From positions 44,115,092 to 44,179,091 of the forward strand of contig QCXZ01000138.1 of assembly GCA_025024175.1 (NCBI GenBank): a DNA stretch of 64,000 bases, given 5' to 3'. Made by a program: the position numbers and the translations under genes. Of this stretch, positions 45,840 through 57,858 are shown piece by piece. The stretch's first letter is position 1; each line of letters starts with the position of its first letter. This DNA is from Rhyzopertha dominica. Taxonomy: Eukaryota > Arthropoda > Insecta > Coleoptera > Bostrichidae. The notes beneath the pieces were generated by a model, which saw nothing but the letters and a program-made list of their open reading frames with translations, did not search any database and was not told the DNA's origin.

Positions 45840-46700
45840 CTAAGACATTGCGCAAATAATTTTTGTTTTTTTAAACACAAAAGAAACATAAATGTAAGTA
45901 ATTTTTAATCTAGGGAAAATTTCGCTAATAGTNTTGTTTAAATGCAGTTTAAAACGAAGTTTATTATCAATAAACAATCCCAACACAATCATTTTAGATT
46001 TCAACGGGTTTATATAAAGCAAATGATCCAGTGCGATATTAAATAATAATTTGTTTGTTTTAGTATAAGATCATAATCCAGTTACACAACCGGAAAAAAA
46101 AACAAAATACATATGTTGTTTTTTGTTTTGTTTTCTCCTATCTCTCTAATGATGTATGATGTATGATCTTCCACATCAGTAATACCTCAAGGGAGCAACT
46201 TCTACCTGTATTTTAATTATAACTTATCCAGGTCTGTGATAACCTTTTTGTTCGCATCGTGAACATCCTTTTTGTTGAAACAATATAGCAATTGCGTATC
46301 ACTGTAGCTAACGAAACCAAGACAGAGCTGTACAAAGTAAAAAGTAGCGAGCCCAAAATTAATCATTGCGCCACTCCGTGCTCACTGTAAATGACACGGT
46401 TCCGACAAAGTCTATCCAAACCTTACAAGCTGTATTATAAGCAAAATGTTATAAAATAGCCAGCAACAAATCAGGGTTAATGTTATTGAATGCCCTAGAA
46501 AGTCCAAGAGCACCACCAAACTTTTTTTATTGTTAAAGTTAGAAAAAAATATTATTAGATATATTCTATAGAGCTGTATCCTTTACGAAAATTAAATTTC
46601 GTAGAGGCTAAAAATTATTAACACCTTGGACAAAACTGGCAAAATACTGATTTCCTAAGATCTACCCCTCAACTTCTCGCTCATCTTGTAGTGCAAATAC
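45840..46700 (-). pseudogene. LINE reverse transcriptase relic
   Basis: On the minus strand the blocks are in order: EISILPVLSKVLI near 46660, TKFNFRKGYSSIEYI (46560-46610), LGLSRAFNNINPDLLLAIL (first catalytic D replaced by N), a decayed GPLLF region (LILGSLLFTLY), SYSDTQLLYCFNKKDVHDAN (YADD box altered to YSDT) and finally the 45840-46022 frame with INPLKSKMIVLGLFIDNKLR. Loss of catalytic residues and many shifts show an old copy. Confidence 0.7.
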
Positions 46701-47459
46701 GAAATGAATTTGATAAACCTGAATCGCTAAACGAGTCTTCAGACACTTGTTCCACATCTTTCTTTTAATATTGAGCTGTTTCGCAACATATTTAGACACT
46801 CCTGAGAAGTGACTCAAGTGTCGTAGTTTATGGTTGACAAATGCAAATGTAATCATATCCGAAACGGGGACGAATTCTTAAAAGCGTCCAGGCGGGCCAA
46901 ATTACGACCGCAAAGACGTGTGTGAGGAATTCTAATTTCGAAAGAACGTAAAAATGGGAATACCCTGGCGGTCTCTTAGCCTTCATAAATCTCTGTGGGA
47001 AATGTCCCATCTGACGTTACCTTCGACTGTGCTGGTGCATGATTAAAAATGACTATTAACATGTGTCGCCGGTCGTGAATTACTGCTACTCTTCTCCAGT
47101 TACTCGGGAAGCAGCCCGACGTTTATGCTTATTATGCTCGGTGCCGAAGACAAGACGCGGAATTATGACGCGACGCGGGTGCAACCAGACCCGGGGGAGA
47201 GTGCATTTTACGTGGTATTAATTCGGGTTTCAGTTTTCTAGATAGCACCGGAGAAATGAGAACGAAAGTTTATGTTGGGTTACCTCCCACGGTCGTCTGG
47301 TGGAACAAGTATTGTATTCTTCAGCGGAGTTATATTTGTTTGGAGCTTTTTAAGTTTTAAATAAAACAAGTATCGCAGTAAAACAGGTGGTGAGAGAAAC
47401 ACGTTTTTTAGTGCTCTATAAAGAACCTGGCGTTATAAGCATGGGAAATAATAAATAAA
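46701..47459. other. GC-richer island between two LINE relics
   Basis: 46860-47330 is GC-richer and has no transposon motif; it contains homeodomain-type TTATTATG/ATTAATTCGG cores and CGCGACGCGGG. The minus-strand frames at 46662-47010 have no known motif. Possible regulatory element. Confidence 0.3.
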
Positions 47460-47467
47460 TAATAAAT

Positions 47468-48975
47468 TTGAAAGTTCAATTTCTTACTTGCAAAATATTG
47501 GAGCTATTTGATAAACATGCCCCTTTCAAGACAGCGCGTATTAGTAAACCTTATGCACCTTGGATAACGAACACATTGAAAATTATGATGAGTTGCAGAG
47601 ACAAGGCATTAAGAAAATTTAAAAGGCACAGATCTTTAGAAAATTGGACCCAGTACAAAAGCTTACGTAATTTGACCCTTCAGGCTGTGCCTAGAGAAAA
47701 AGCTGCTTGCCTACAATACAATCAGGCATCTGAAAACACAAAGCGTATGTGGAAAGCCATACAAAAACTGGGTATAAAGCATTAAAGAGATATTAATATT
47801 CCCAGTAATTTGACTGATCTGAATGAAATTAATCAATATTTTACGTCCATTTTTACACTCCAAACAATTGTCGGGCTACAACTGCAGAATATACGGCAAA
47901 AAAACATAATGATGACCTCCATTTTAGTTTTCATTTGGCTACCCCTGATGAAATTAGTCGAATTATTTGTTCCTTAAAAATCCGACGCTTACGGCAGTGA
48001 TAACGTGAATGCTTGCATGTTGAAATTATGTTTGCCGCATATTTGCAATCACATAACGCATGTAATTAATTGTTGTTTAGAGGTGGGATTCTTTCCAGAT
48101 AAGTGGAAAACAACAGTGGTAACCTCTTTACCCAAAATTAGCTCTCCAAAGCGATATAGTGACTTACGGCCAATAAGCATCATAACTACTCTTTCGAAGG
48201 TTCTTGAAAAGTTTATCCAGAAGCAAATGTATAGTTACGCCGTAGATAATAAAATTATATCGGATATGCAGTCAGATTAGAGGCCATAGTACCGTTAGTA
48301 CATTAATCAACATCATTGATGACATAACATCCCTACGTAGTGGTCGCGCCACTTCTCTAGTTCTTTTAAACTTTTCGAAAGCTTTCGATACTCTCGATCA
48401 CAACTTGCTGTGTGCTAAATTAGCTTACTATGGGTTTGACATGAACTCCGTTAGCTTTTTTAAGTCTTATCTAAGCGATAGATATCAAATTGTTAAATTA
48501 TGTGCTAAGACCTCACATCTATCAAATATTACTTCGGGTGTTTTTCAGGGCTCAGTTTTGGGACCCATCATGTTTCTTATCTATACCGCTGATCTTTTAC
48601 ATAATGTAAGATTCTTTAAGACACATTGTTACGCGGATAACACGCAAATCACTTATTTATTTGATCCTAAACAAACAAATTTTGCTGCCGAAGATATAAA
48701 AATATATATAAAGATATAAATATTTTCAAATATAACCTAATAACGTTTGTCCATAATGTAACAAACTATTTTATAGACGTGATCTCCATAACATAAATGT
48801 ACGCCACGTTAATAGTCTTTCATTACCTTGCCATCGGTTGGCCACTTTTCGCAAAACCTTTTCGTACAATTCAGTCGTTGCGTACAACTTTGTTCCTGGC
48901 GCGATTAGACGATTGTCTTAAAATGTTTTTCGTAAGAAAATAAAAAATATTCTTTTGTCGACGCAGTAAAGCAAA
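47468..48975 (+). pseudogene. LINE ORF2 fragments
   Basis: 47468-47785 has the linker (LFDKHAPFKTARISKPYAPW, RDKALRKFKRHRS). The piece near 47930 has HLATPDEISRIICSLK. 48005-48280 has KWKTTVVTSLPKISSPKRYS, LRPISIITTLSKVLEKFI. A shift follows, then LVLLNFSKAFDTLDHNLLCA (first catalytic D) and 48405-48719 with SGVFQGSVLGPIMFLIYTAD and CYADNTQITYLF (YADD altered to YADN). After a deletion, LHNINVRHVNSLSLPCHRLA and NFVPGAIRRL form the C-terminus. Inactive. Confidence 0.85.
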
Positions 48976-49137
48976 CCTTGAGCTGATAGTTTGATCGTTT
49001 TGTTTGATGGTATTATTTATTGTATTGATTATGATTAAGCATGTATATTTCTTGCTGTCAAATGTTAAGTTGAATAGCTAGACTTTGCCTTAATAGGAAT
49101 CAATGTGAAAGGCTGTATGTTATTCCTAAATAAAAGC

Positions 49138-49168
49138 TTATTATTATTATTATCATTATTATTATTAA
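49138..49168 (+). repeat. (TTA)n tail of the LINE
   Basis: About nine TTA/ATT units with one interruption, directly after CCTAAATAAAAGC at the 3' end of the LINE. Confidence 0.8.
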
Positions 49169-49175
49169 ATATATC

Positions 49176-49724
49176 TTAGCAGCGATTGTTGCAACTTCAT
49201 TTCTTCTACTACATACATTGTGGCCGTTTAAAACCGATACACCCCCTCATCTCCATTAAGAGAAGTTACGGTGTGTACAACAATCAACTATCATACTTTT
49301 TTCCTATTCTTATTGCTGTGTTAAGCCGAAACAGGTGGCAACTGGAAGTTTTACACTATGTTACTATATGCGAGTGTTGTCGATGCTATTTACATAAACA
49401 ACCCTGGAAGCAAAAACGGAGTTGATCTAAAAAGAGAAAGCAAAACCATTTTGACCAAATGTATACTAGTATGACTACATACAGTTCGTAGTATTTTGAT
49501 AGTTAATAAAAAAAACTTTGTTTATTCCAAAAAGAAAATACAAATGTGTTTTTAATATAGGTACAGAAAAAACTAATGATTCGTAAATGCATACCTGTTT
49601 TAGTACTCCTCTTTATTATCAATATTCTTCAATTCATCAGCTTATGCCTATGGTCGGTTTGCATCGTCCCGTCAGCCGTATAATAGCAATCTGTTGTAAC
49701 GTTCCTTTTCACTACATCAGCGGG
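49176..49724. other. Unassigned sequence
   Basis: One open frame (49186-49425) has no recognised motif. No RNA gene or repeat seen. Confidence 0.35.
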
Positions 49725-50033
49725 TACAATTTATTGCTTCTTAGTTGAGAAAAGTGTAAATACAATAATTGAGCCTGACAAAGAACAAAAATAATGAAAA
49801 CAACTTTCTTTATCGCTAAATTGGACAAAAAAAGCCAGATATTACCATTTTTTCTTCACAGTTGATTATTTTCGTCTTGCGCCCATATCTCGGAAACGAG
49901 AGCGGACACGGAGTTGAAAAAATTCCAGACAATGCATTTTAATTACCCACAAGCCCCATGCACAATTTCAGAAAAATCGGTCAAACAGAACCTGAAATAT
50001 TCTGCTGGTTCCATACCTTGTAGTCACCCTGTA
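49725..50033 (+). mobile_element. TACAGGGTG-type MITE, right part (copy B)
   Basis: 49725-49870 is a direct match to 36988-37130, and 49890-50033 is the inverse of 36744-36880, ending TCACCCTGTA at a TA. Copy B keeps the middle and right end, complementing copy A. It encodes nothing. Confidence 0.75.
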
Positions 50034-51922
50034 TATAGTAAAGTGAACATGATGGAGCTTTTTAGAAGGGAGAAATATAAAAAAAAACTAATGTAGGTAT
50101 TCCAATCTCTTTTTTTTTTCGNTATTTAATCATGCTTGTATGTCGACTACTACAACTATCTACTTTTTGNTATTAAACATGTAATGTCTTGACTCCTCTA
50201 ACTGTACTGACAACAAAAAAGTAAAAAAAGCCAAAAGGATGTTGCAAATTACCAGATGCCCTTCAAAATCTCTGGCTTGTTGAGTTTTCTTTTACCTTTG
50301 CTTGTTTATGATGAGACTGACAATTTTTCTTAGCGTTGATAAATGCCAATTTATTATCACACTGATATATACAAAAATAACATTGTCTCCGAATACGTGT
50401 TGCAACTTCATTTCCCTTTTACAGATTTTTTCAGGGATGCACAGCAAGCCCGCATCCGGCATTTCCTTTTCATCAGTTTCGAAATCATCATGCTTCATCT
50501 TTAGGCCATTTATCTCTTTTTTGGCGTCGAGTTACTCGCTGCATGAAACGGGCACACACATTTGTCACCACGGACGCAAAACAGATTCATTTCGTAATAA
50601 ATCTATCAAAAGCAGTTGAAAACACTGACGTACGGAGAGCGTATTGTGAACTGCTGAAATATTTACATACTGCGAGCGTTTGACTGGCACCATAGGACGC
50701 GAATTCGGTCGAACATAAACTCCCTGTTTCGAACGGTTTTCGGGGGGTTGATGTTTTTAATGATCACCATGAAGTGGACAAGCTCGTTGCATTGAATACA
50801 CAATGTGGAGGTGCTCCAAAGATGTGGTCAGTAAGTGACACTTTATAGGGATATCATTTTTTTCATTGATTTCAACAGCATGAGAGAGTTATAGCTGATA
50901 TCCTTTGAAAACTAAATATTTGCTTTATAAAGAACATATATTTTCTTTATTCTTGCGCTGGTATTCTATATCATATCTATATATGATACAGGGCGATAGT
51001 AATTAGTACATTTATTAAGTGATAAACGTGATTGATAGATTTTTCCAAAAAGATGAGAAATACATGATGTACCTGGGCGACCATAATGAAGTAAATGTCA
51101 GATATGACCCACTTCTCAGCAATTTATTTTACCTTAAATGAAGCTGATTTTTCAATCGATATATTTTCCTTTAAGAAATTATTTGTGAAGCGAGGCTTAT
51201 CCAATTTGTCCTTAATTAGTTCGTTTTCTTTTGACACAAGAGACAGGATACTTAATAATTTAAATATTATTATTCTATTTATTATTATTATATTAAATAT
51301 ATATGGTTACAAGTTCAGCATAATCAGCAATTTTAAAATCTCCAGCACGTTAAGAACGTAATGCAACCATATAAAAATAATTCGGGACAATTTGTGATAA
51401 AGGCTTTGATGAAATTTGATATATTCTGGGTTAAAAAAGGGGGCCTCTAATCGCCTGCTTATTGGTCAAGAAATTGTGAAGGTATATACATAATTAAAAA
51501 AAACATGTCGACAGAATTACAATAAAACATATTTTACAAAGCTCATATCTGCATTACTAAAATCAGACAAGGATAGATTATTTATTCAAATTCCATTGGA
51601 ATGATTTATTGTCTACTCCGTTTATTATTATTATTAAGAATGCATTTCTTCATTGAGTTGTTTCACGGACTAGAAAAAAATCATTTTAGGTGTCTGAATA
51701 TATTGAACACCGCGCACTAATTTGAAAACATTTATATTGGATTTGGATTTGTTTAAAATTTTTAAAATATACATGTAGATATATATTTTTAAATGCAAGG
51801 GTTAACAGAAAATATGATAATGCAATGGGATTTAGTTTGCAGTCTTTGTGTATTTTGTGCTGCACATTCATTTTGGTAGATGAAATAGGCTTTAAAAACC
51901 TTAAAGGAGATATTGTAAGAGA
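50034..51922. other. Unassigned sequence left of the BEL element
   Basis: Frames at 50292-50619 on both strands have no known motif. 51260-51300 is an ATT/TAT-rich microsatellite. Immediately left of the BEL insertion, a plus-strand frame (RKYDNAMGFSLQSLCILC and onwards) is open and continues past the right LTR at 58094, so the target may itself have been an older repeat. Confidence 0.3.
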
Positions 51923-51927
51923 CATTT

Positions 51928-52157
51928 TGTTGGGATTGCTTGAAGAAATAATCGATACGATTAGTTGACTGTAGTTTAATAAATGTAGTGGAATACAAAC
52001 TGCTACGATATATAAACTATGCACTGTTCGCTTGATGGCTGACCATTGACAGACGAGCGACGACTCTTCTATCGCGTCGGCACCTGCTAGAGTTGACCGC
52101 TTCGTGTACGTTCGCCACTTTCCGACCAGTATTTAAAACTAATTTATTATTCGACCA
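51928..52157 (-). repeat. 3' LTR of the BEL element
   Basis: 230 bp, on the plus strand starting TGTTGGGATTGC and ending TTATTCGACCA; it matches 57859-58088 base for base as far as I can compare. On the minus strand it begins TGG and ends ACA. Confidence 0.93.
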
Positions 52158-52175
52158 CACTTCCCGCCTTGAACG
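52158..52175 (-). other. Polypurine tract of the BEL element
   Basis: Just before the 3' LTR the minus strand reads AAGGCGGGAAGTG, a purine run suitable for priming plus-strand DNA synthesis. Confidence 0.65.
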
Positions 52176-52331
52176 AATGTTCAATACCATGACATGAAAT
52201 TAGCATACATAGAGGTGAGTTAATTTACATACATATACAAGGTAAGTATAATACATTCATAGTATAAGTAATCAGTATAACAAGAACATAGTATATATTG
52301 CATAGAATTAATATTTGTATTTATTTGTTTT

Positions 52332-54034
52332 TTAGTTATCGTCTGTGATAGGAAGTGGACATAACTTGGACACCGCTCGTTTGTACACCCCCTTGTTCGT
52401 TCTCACGCTGACCACACGCACCACTCCGTCACCACCTGGATGTAGGTCTTCGATGCGTCCCAGAAGCCATCGATATGTTGGAATGTTGTCCTGCTTGATG
52501 AGCACCAGTTCACCAAGCTGGAGGTTCCTGTTGCCGGTTCTCCATTTGCCCCTCTGTTGCAGGGTGTTGAGGTAGTCCTTGGACCACCTTGTCCAAAAAT
52601 TTTGATGAAGAGCTTGTAGTAGTTCGAATCGGGATTGTCGATTAGTTGGGGTAGTCCGCCGGTCTACATCTGGCAAACTGGTTAATGGCCTTCCAATTAG
52701 AAAATGGGCAGGAGTCAAAGGTTGAAAGTCATTAGGATCTGATGACATAGGATATAATGGTCTGGAATTAAGGGTTGCCTCAATTTGGATAAGAATTGTA
52801 TAAAATTCTTCATATGTAAGTTTAGTGTCTTTTAAAACTCTATATAAATGAAACTTTACTTGTTTAACAGCGGATTCCCACAAACCACCGAAGTGTGGTG
52901 AGTTGGGAGGAATAAATTTCCATGAAATAGATTCTTTTGAGCACCAATCAATAATAGAATTTTCCTGCATAGTTAAGAAATTTTGTAATTCTTGTAAATA
53001 ATTTTTTTGCACCTTGAAAATTGGTGCCATTGTCTGACCAAATTTGGGAGGGCTTACCTCTCCTTGAAATAAATCGTCTCAATAATGCTAGGAATGATTC
53101 AGTGCTTAAATCTGTAGCTAACTCTAAATGAATGGCCTTACTTGTAAAACAAATGAAAACACAGATGTACCCTTTTTGTAATTTACATCCACGGCCTTTC
53201 CTATCTTTCAAAAGAAATGGGACCTGCATAATCGATTCCAATAATGTTAAATGGGCTTGTAATATTGACCCTTTCTGATGGAAGATCAGCCATAATAGGA
53301 GAATTGGATTTTGGATTTAATTTAAAACAAGTTATGCAAGAACGGGTGATTTTCTTTGCATGCCCATTCCTGCAGTGGGCCAAAAAATTCTGACGCACAG
53401 TGGCTAGCAACAATTGAGGACCTGCATGTTGCAACTCAAGATGAAGGTGTTCAAAAATCAATTTTGTTAAGACATGTTTACCATCAATCAGTAGTGGATG
53501 TTGTGAATCATATGTTAATTTTGCATTTTTTAACCTGCCTCCTACCCTTATTAAACCATCTTTATCAATAAAAGGAGATAAGGCAGTTAAACGATTCGCT
53601 CTGTTTAAAGAATCACTCTTTAATTTTGATATTTCTGGGGAATAACATTCATACTGAGCAATTTTGACAAGTCTTTTCATGCTTTGATCTAGCTCAATAG
53701 GTGATAGTGCACCAGAAATTCTTGCATTTTTGTTTGCCTTTGCATTTGAAATAAACCTGAGGCAGTAAGCCATAACACGTTTAATTTTGTGGAATTTTGA
53801 AAATTTATGAAATGGAAATGACATTGTTTTTGAACTGATAGTAGTCAAACAGTGTTTTTTGAGTTCAGGTATGTCATCTGTCTTCTTGAAATTGGATTTA
53901 TTAGAAAAATTGTAATTTGAAGCTTGCAAGTATTCCGGACCGTGCCACCAAAGATTAGAATCTAAAATTTGCTTGGGAAGTACTCTCGAGATGCAAGATC
54001 GGCTGGATTCTGACTTGTAGGCACGTAAAACCAA
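52332..54034 (-). pseudogene. pol: BEL/Pao integrase, three frames
   Basis: 53201-54034 has the zinc-binding H2C2 region (HLHLELQHAGPQLLLATVRQ, RSCITCFKLN) and the first catalytic aspartate, IIGIDYAGPISF. 52948-53241 has VFICFTSKAIHLELATDLST and the second, SDNGTNFQGA. 52332-53030 has IPPNSPHFGGLWESAVKQVK with the catalytic glutamate and the C-terminal BEL tail (GELVLIKQDNIPTYRWLLGR). One frame break coincides with a run of seven T near 53003-53009, typical of a sequencing indel. Confidence 0.92.
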
Positions 54035-54586
54035 TCAGATATGAACTTGAAGTTTGAATCTGACTCACTCTATTTGCAACAAATGTTTGTAACCGACTGG
54101 GTTCTGTGTTTAACCAGCACAATACTACCTGAGAATCAGTCCAGTAAAAATATTTTGCTGATTTTATCATGCAATTAATTACTTGTTGCATGAGTTTGAT
54201 TAATAAAAGTGCTGCGCAAAGCTCTAATCTAGGAATAGAGATTGTTTTAATAGGAGCAACTTTTGTTTTTGCACACAACAAATTTACTGCAACGTTATTT
54301 TCTGAATTGATACTCTTACATAAATACATGCTGCATATGCGTCCTTGGAAGCGTCACAATAACCATGTATTTCAATACTAGTGTGGTTCTTGCAACTAAC
54401 ATGTCTGGGAATTTGAAGAAGGTTTAATACCACCAATTGAGATCTTAGTTGAAACCACTTTTCTTTTATTTTATCTGGCACTGGTTCATCCCAGGCCAAC
54501 TTTTGCAACCATAATGATTGTATCATAATTTTTGCAATAATGGTACATGCGCTTACCATTGCCAAGAGGATCGTATATCTGTGCAA
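53955..54586 (-). pseudogene. pol: BEL/Pao RNase H region, two frames
   Basis: 54284-54586 carries the pao domain (LLAMVSACTIIAKIMIQSLW, WDEPVPDKI) and the RNase H start, IHGYCDASKDAYAACIYVR, with its first catalytic aspartate. 53955-54329 continues with LLCAKTKVAPIKTISIPRLE and YFWTDSQVVLCWL (TDS motif with another catalytic aspartate), then VANRVSQIQ. The two frames overlap and are joined by a shift near 54300. Confidence 0.9.
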
Positions 54587-54588
54587 TT

Positions 54589-55080
54589 TCAGAAAGAATT
54601 TGACGTTTTTGTGATTTTGTTTGATATGTTGCTTTCGCTGATTTTATAAGAAAGTATGTCTTGATTGCTATCCCATAAAATTCCTAAAGTCCTACAAGTT
54701 TGATCTTTCCCTATTGAGAGAATACCATTACTTGTTTTTGATGAGCCACCAACTACATCCACAATTTTAGGATTACTTGATATCCATTTGCGAAGATTGA
54801 AACAACCCTGCTTCAACATGGTGTCTAATTCTTGGCATGTATTGGCGAGTTCTTCTAGACTGTCTGAACCAGTGAGAACATCATCTACATAGGTGTCATG
54901 TAGAATTATTGATGAAGCCTTCGGGTGTTTGTTTTGGTTTTGAATTGCCAATTCATTGAGACATCGAATTGCTAAGTATGGGGCTGAGCTTGTACCAAAA
55001 GTAACTGTATTCAATTGGTATGTTTGCAGAGAATCTTCAGGATTGTCTCTCCAAATGATGTTTTGGCAAATGTCTATCAT
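54589..55080 (-). pseudogene. pol: BEL/Pao RT palm
   Basis: The 163-residue frame contains LNTVTFGTSSAPYLAIRCLN and the catalytic box TYVDDVLTGSDS, followed by thumb sequence GCFNLRKWISSNP and LGILWDSNQD. It stops just before the pao-specific RNase H lead-in. Confidence 0.92.
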
Positions 55081-56098
55081 TGGGGTGAACTAGGATTTGT
55101 CGATACATTTTTTCTATGTCTGCTGAAACGACATAGGAATGTTGTCGAAAGCGAATTAGAATGCCAATTAGATCATTTTGTATTTTGGGGCCTATGTATT
55201 GAATGTCGTTCAATGAAATTCCTGAACTGGTAGGACAAGAAGCGTCAAAGACTACACGCAACCTGGTAGTGATGCTGCTGTCTTTTATTACTGCATGATG
55301 AGGTAAGTAATTGCTTATGAATTTGCCTGTAGATTCTGGAATTTTGGACATGTGACCCAACAGTTCATATTCATGGATGAATTCAGTGTATTGAGTTTTA
55401 AACTCAGGATTGTCTTTGAATTTCCTTTCTAGATTGAGAAACCGACGAATGGCTGTTTCTCTTGAATCACCTAGAGAACTCGAAGGAACTTTGAGAGGAA
55501 GTTTTACTACAAATCTGCCTTCCACTGTACGAGTGGTGTTGGCCTTGAAATGATCTTCACATAAACGTTCTTCCTTGGTAAATTGAGGAACGTAAGGAAT
55601 CTCTTCAATTTCCCAAAATCTTTTTAATTCATCGTTGTTTGACTGAATCACCTTTGAAAAATGACAAGATGAACGTTTAGCCGGAGCAGGTATGATACCT
55701 GAAATTATCCACCCTAGTTTTGTGTTCTGTAATGATGGCATGCATTTCCCTAGTTTGATACTACCGCTCTGAATGAGATCCCAGAACAGACTAGCTCCTA
55801 TTAGGATGTCTATGTCTCTGGATTCATTGAAATCTGGATCAGCCAGCTGGATATGGTCTGGCATATTCCAATCGGATTTCGAAAAGGATTGATTGGGTAA
55901 GTAATCTGTGATTTTATTTAGAACATAACAATTTAGTCCTGCCTTGTAATTTGTACTGGATGAATAAATCGTTATATAACAACTTTTGTCTAGGTTAAAT
56001 GGAACATTATTGATGCCGATGATGGATAATTTGGAATCTGTGCAATTCAATTGTAATCTATTGCAAAGATCAGCCGTAATGAAATTGGATTGTGGCAC
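55037..56098 (-). pseudogene. pol: BEL/Pao protease C-terminal part and RT N-terminal part
   Basis: The 353-residue frame starts QSNFITADLCNRLQL, the remainder of the aspartic protease after the shift from gag, and has the pao-type spacer (DIDILIGASLFWDLIQSG, KLGWIISG). The RT fingers follow: YLPHHAVIKDSS, LRVVFDASCPTSSGISLND, then VVSADIEKMYRQILVHPNDR with the first catalytic aspartate. It then loses frame near 55060, where the next frame begins QNIIWRDNPEDSL. Confidence 0.92.
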
Positions 56099-57503
56099 CG
56101 CTGTCGAGAAGAGCTCTACATGAATGCTTATTACCTTGTGAATCCACGACCAGAATCATTGCTGTTGATAATAAAACGTCATTGTAATATCGCACGTGAT
56201 TTGACAGATTTACTTGTTTGTTAGTGCTAGCACTAGCACCCTCTTGGACGGAATCAATTGAAGAGCTAACCTTTGTATCTACATGAATTAAAGTGTTATG
56301 TTTTGAGTTGCAGACCTTACATGGTCCAGATTTGCATTGTGACACTTCATGACCACTCTTCAGACAATTTAGACATAATTTAGAAACCTTAACCTTTTCC
56401 ATTCTGCCAGGAATGTTTAGTTTTATAAATTCGTTACAGAAATATATTAGATGGTTACCCTTACAAACGGGGCATTTACTGTTTGCAATTGTTGCTGTAA
56501 ATTGTTTTTTGTGAATTGGTTTATGATGAGAAATTACCTGTTTCTCTTTTAGTATAGCTGAATTTTTGTCTCTCGTTTCAAGACTTTCTAGTAACTCTGC
56601 TTTGTTCTGTATGAATTTTTTGAAGTCGTTGAGGGTAGGAACATTATATTTGATGTTAAATTCTTGCCATTCTCTGGCTGTGGTTTTATCTAGCTTCTCA
56701 CTCATGACATAAATTATGATGGTGTCCCAATGTGAAACTGGTTGTTTTAGAATTTCTAAAGCTCGCATATGTTTAGACATAATATCTAGCATTTTTCGTA
56801 AATCATTTGCCGATTCGCGAGAAATCTGATTGACACTAAACAATGCCTTTAAATGATTGTTAATCAAAACTTGCTCGTTATCATACCTTTCACACAAGAG
56901 TTGCCACGCTACCTCATAATTTTGAGCTGAGAATTCCAATGAATGGATCACTTGCCTTGCATCACCCTCAAGGCTTGATCGCAAATAATGAAATTTGCTT
57001 ATGTTATCTAGATGGTGACGTCTGCCAACCAAACTTTGAAACATATCTTTGAATTCCAACCAATTGTCATATAGGCCGGTAAATTTAGGCAAATTAATTT
57101 GTGGTAATTTGACATTATCTGAAAACTGTATGTCTTCTAATTGCACGGGCCTTTTTGAGTAGGCTTCGTTTAAAATTTGTTTAGCCATTGCTACAAATTT
57201 GTAATGTTCGTTTTCAAACTCAAACCTTGCTGCTAGATGCTGATCAATATCGCTTTCGTTATTGATTTCTAGGAAGGTTTGAATTTCATTAAATTCTACC
57301 GACAGAGAATTTTGATTTTCTATTCGGCTCTCGAGTTCAAGCACGATCGTTTCATTTATAGCATTATCTTTGATTTTGTTCACGAAATCTGTAAATGACA
57401 TCAAGCGTCTTTTAAAGATCTCGCGTTTTTGTATTGCTGTTTTTATATCATTGATTGGTGGTTCAATGTCTGAATTGCTAGGCTTTGCTTTGACTTTACT
57501 CAT
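56070..57503 (-). CDS. gag: BEL/Pao Gag with zinc knuckles and start of protease
   Basis: The 477-residue ORF begins MSKVKAKPSN. Around residues 130-215 it shows the conserved BEL gag region (LPKFTGLYDNWLEFKDMFQS, SSLEGDARQVIHSLEF, VAWQLLCERYDN). Around residues 340-405 it has Cys/His knuckles: CPVCKGNHLIYFC, CLNCLKSGHEVSQC (CX2CX4HX4C) and CKVCNSKHNTLIH. It ends at the retropepsin active site, ALLDSGA, where a one-base shift leads to an early stop after TIQFHYG. It packages the element RNA; the long unbroken frame supports recent activity. Confidence 0.93.
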   Translation of the reverse strand: MSKVKAKPSNSDIEPPINDIKTAIQKREIFKRRLMSFTDFVNKIKDNAINETIVLELESRIENQNSLSVEFNEIQTFLEINNESDIDQHLAARFEFENEHYKFVAMAKQILNEAYSKRPVQLEDIQFSDNVKLPQINLPKFTGLYDNWLEFKDMFQSLVGRRHHLDNISKFHYLRSSLEGDARQVIHSLEFSAQNYEVAWQLLCERYDNEQVLINNHLKALFSVNQISRESANDLRKMLDIMSKHMRALEILKQPVSHWDTIIIYVMSEKLDKTTAREWQEFNIKYNVPTLNDFKKFIQNKAELLESLETRDKNSAILKEKQVISHHKPIHKKQFTATIANSKCPVCKGNHLIYFCNEFIKLNIPGRMEKVKVSKLCLNCLKSGHEVSQCKSGPCKVCNSKHNTLIHVDTKVSSSIDSVQEGASASTNKQVNLSNHVRYYNDVLLSTAMILVVDSQGNKHSCRALLDSGATIQFHYG

Positions 57504-57829
57504 TTTGATAAGTAAACTTGAATGAAATATTTGAATCGAATGATATGATTAGAAAATGCAACTGACAAAATGTGCAATGCAACACATAGGCAAGAACGGA
57601 TATAAGTATGTAGGAATTGGAATGACTCACTACCCGCTGTCCTTGTCTTGCACGCTTGTTTGATTGCCCAGCTCTGCAGTACGTATCGTCTGTTGGCCTG
57701 TTGTTACGGGCGATCTGGCACCGCTGCAGCTGGTCGCGCTTGGAATGGCACCTGCTTTCGCTAATCGCTGGTTGACCTTCCAACGCCGATCTGCTATTCT
57801 TCTGTAAGCTTATTTGGTAACACCAATTA
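57504..57829 (-). other. Untranslated leader of the BEL element
   Basis: Lies between the primer binding site and the gag start. A chance frame (57496-57783) has no motif. It would hold packaging signals. Confidence 0.5.
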
Positions 57830-57858
57830 CCAATCCAGGCTCAAAGGACCAAAAACTT
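57830..57858 (-). other. Likely primer binding site of the BEL element
   Basis: Immediately inside the 5' LTR the minus strand reads AAAGTTTTTGGTCCTTTGAG and onwards; TGGTCCTTTGAGCC-like sequences are usual at this place in BEL/Pao elements. Which tRNA primes is not determined. Confidence 0.6.

Larger units (their letters stand above)
47460..49175 (+). mobile_element. LINE (CR1/Jockey-like), internally deleted, with (TTA)n tail
   Basis: 5'-truncated in the linker after the endonuclease, this element reads through the RT fingers and palm to the catalytic box, then jumps to its C-terminal domain near 48780, and ends in (TTA)n at 49138-49168. The lost part covers the thumb. The tail matches in kind the microsatellite of the minus-strand LINE at 1374-3310. 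Confidence 0.85.
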
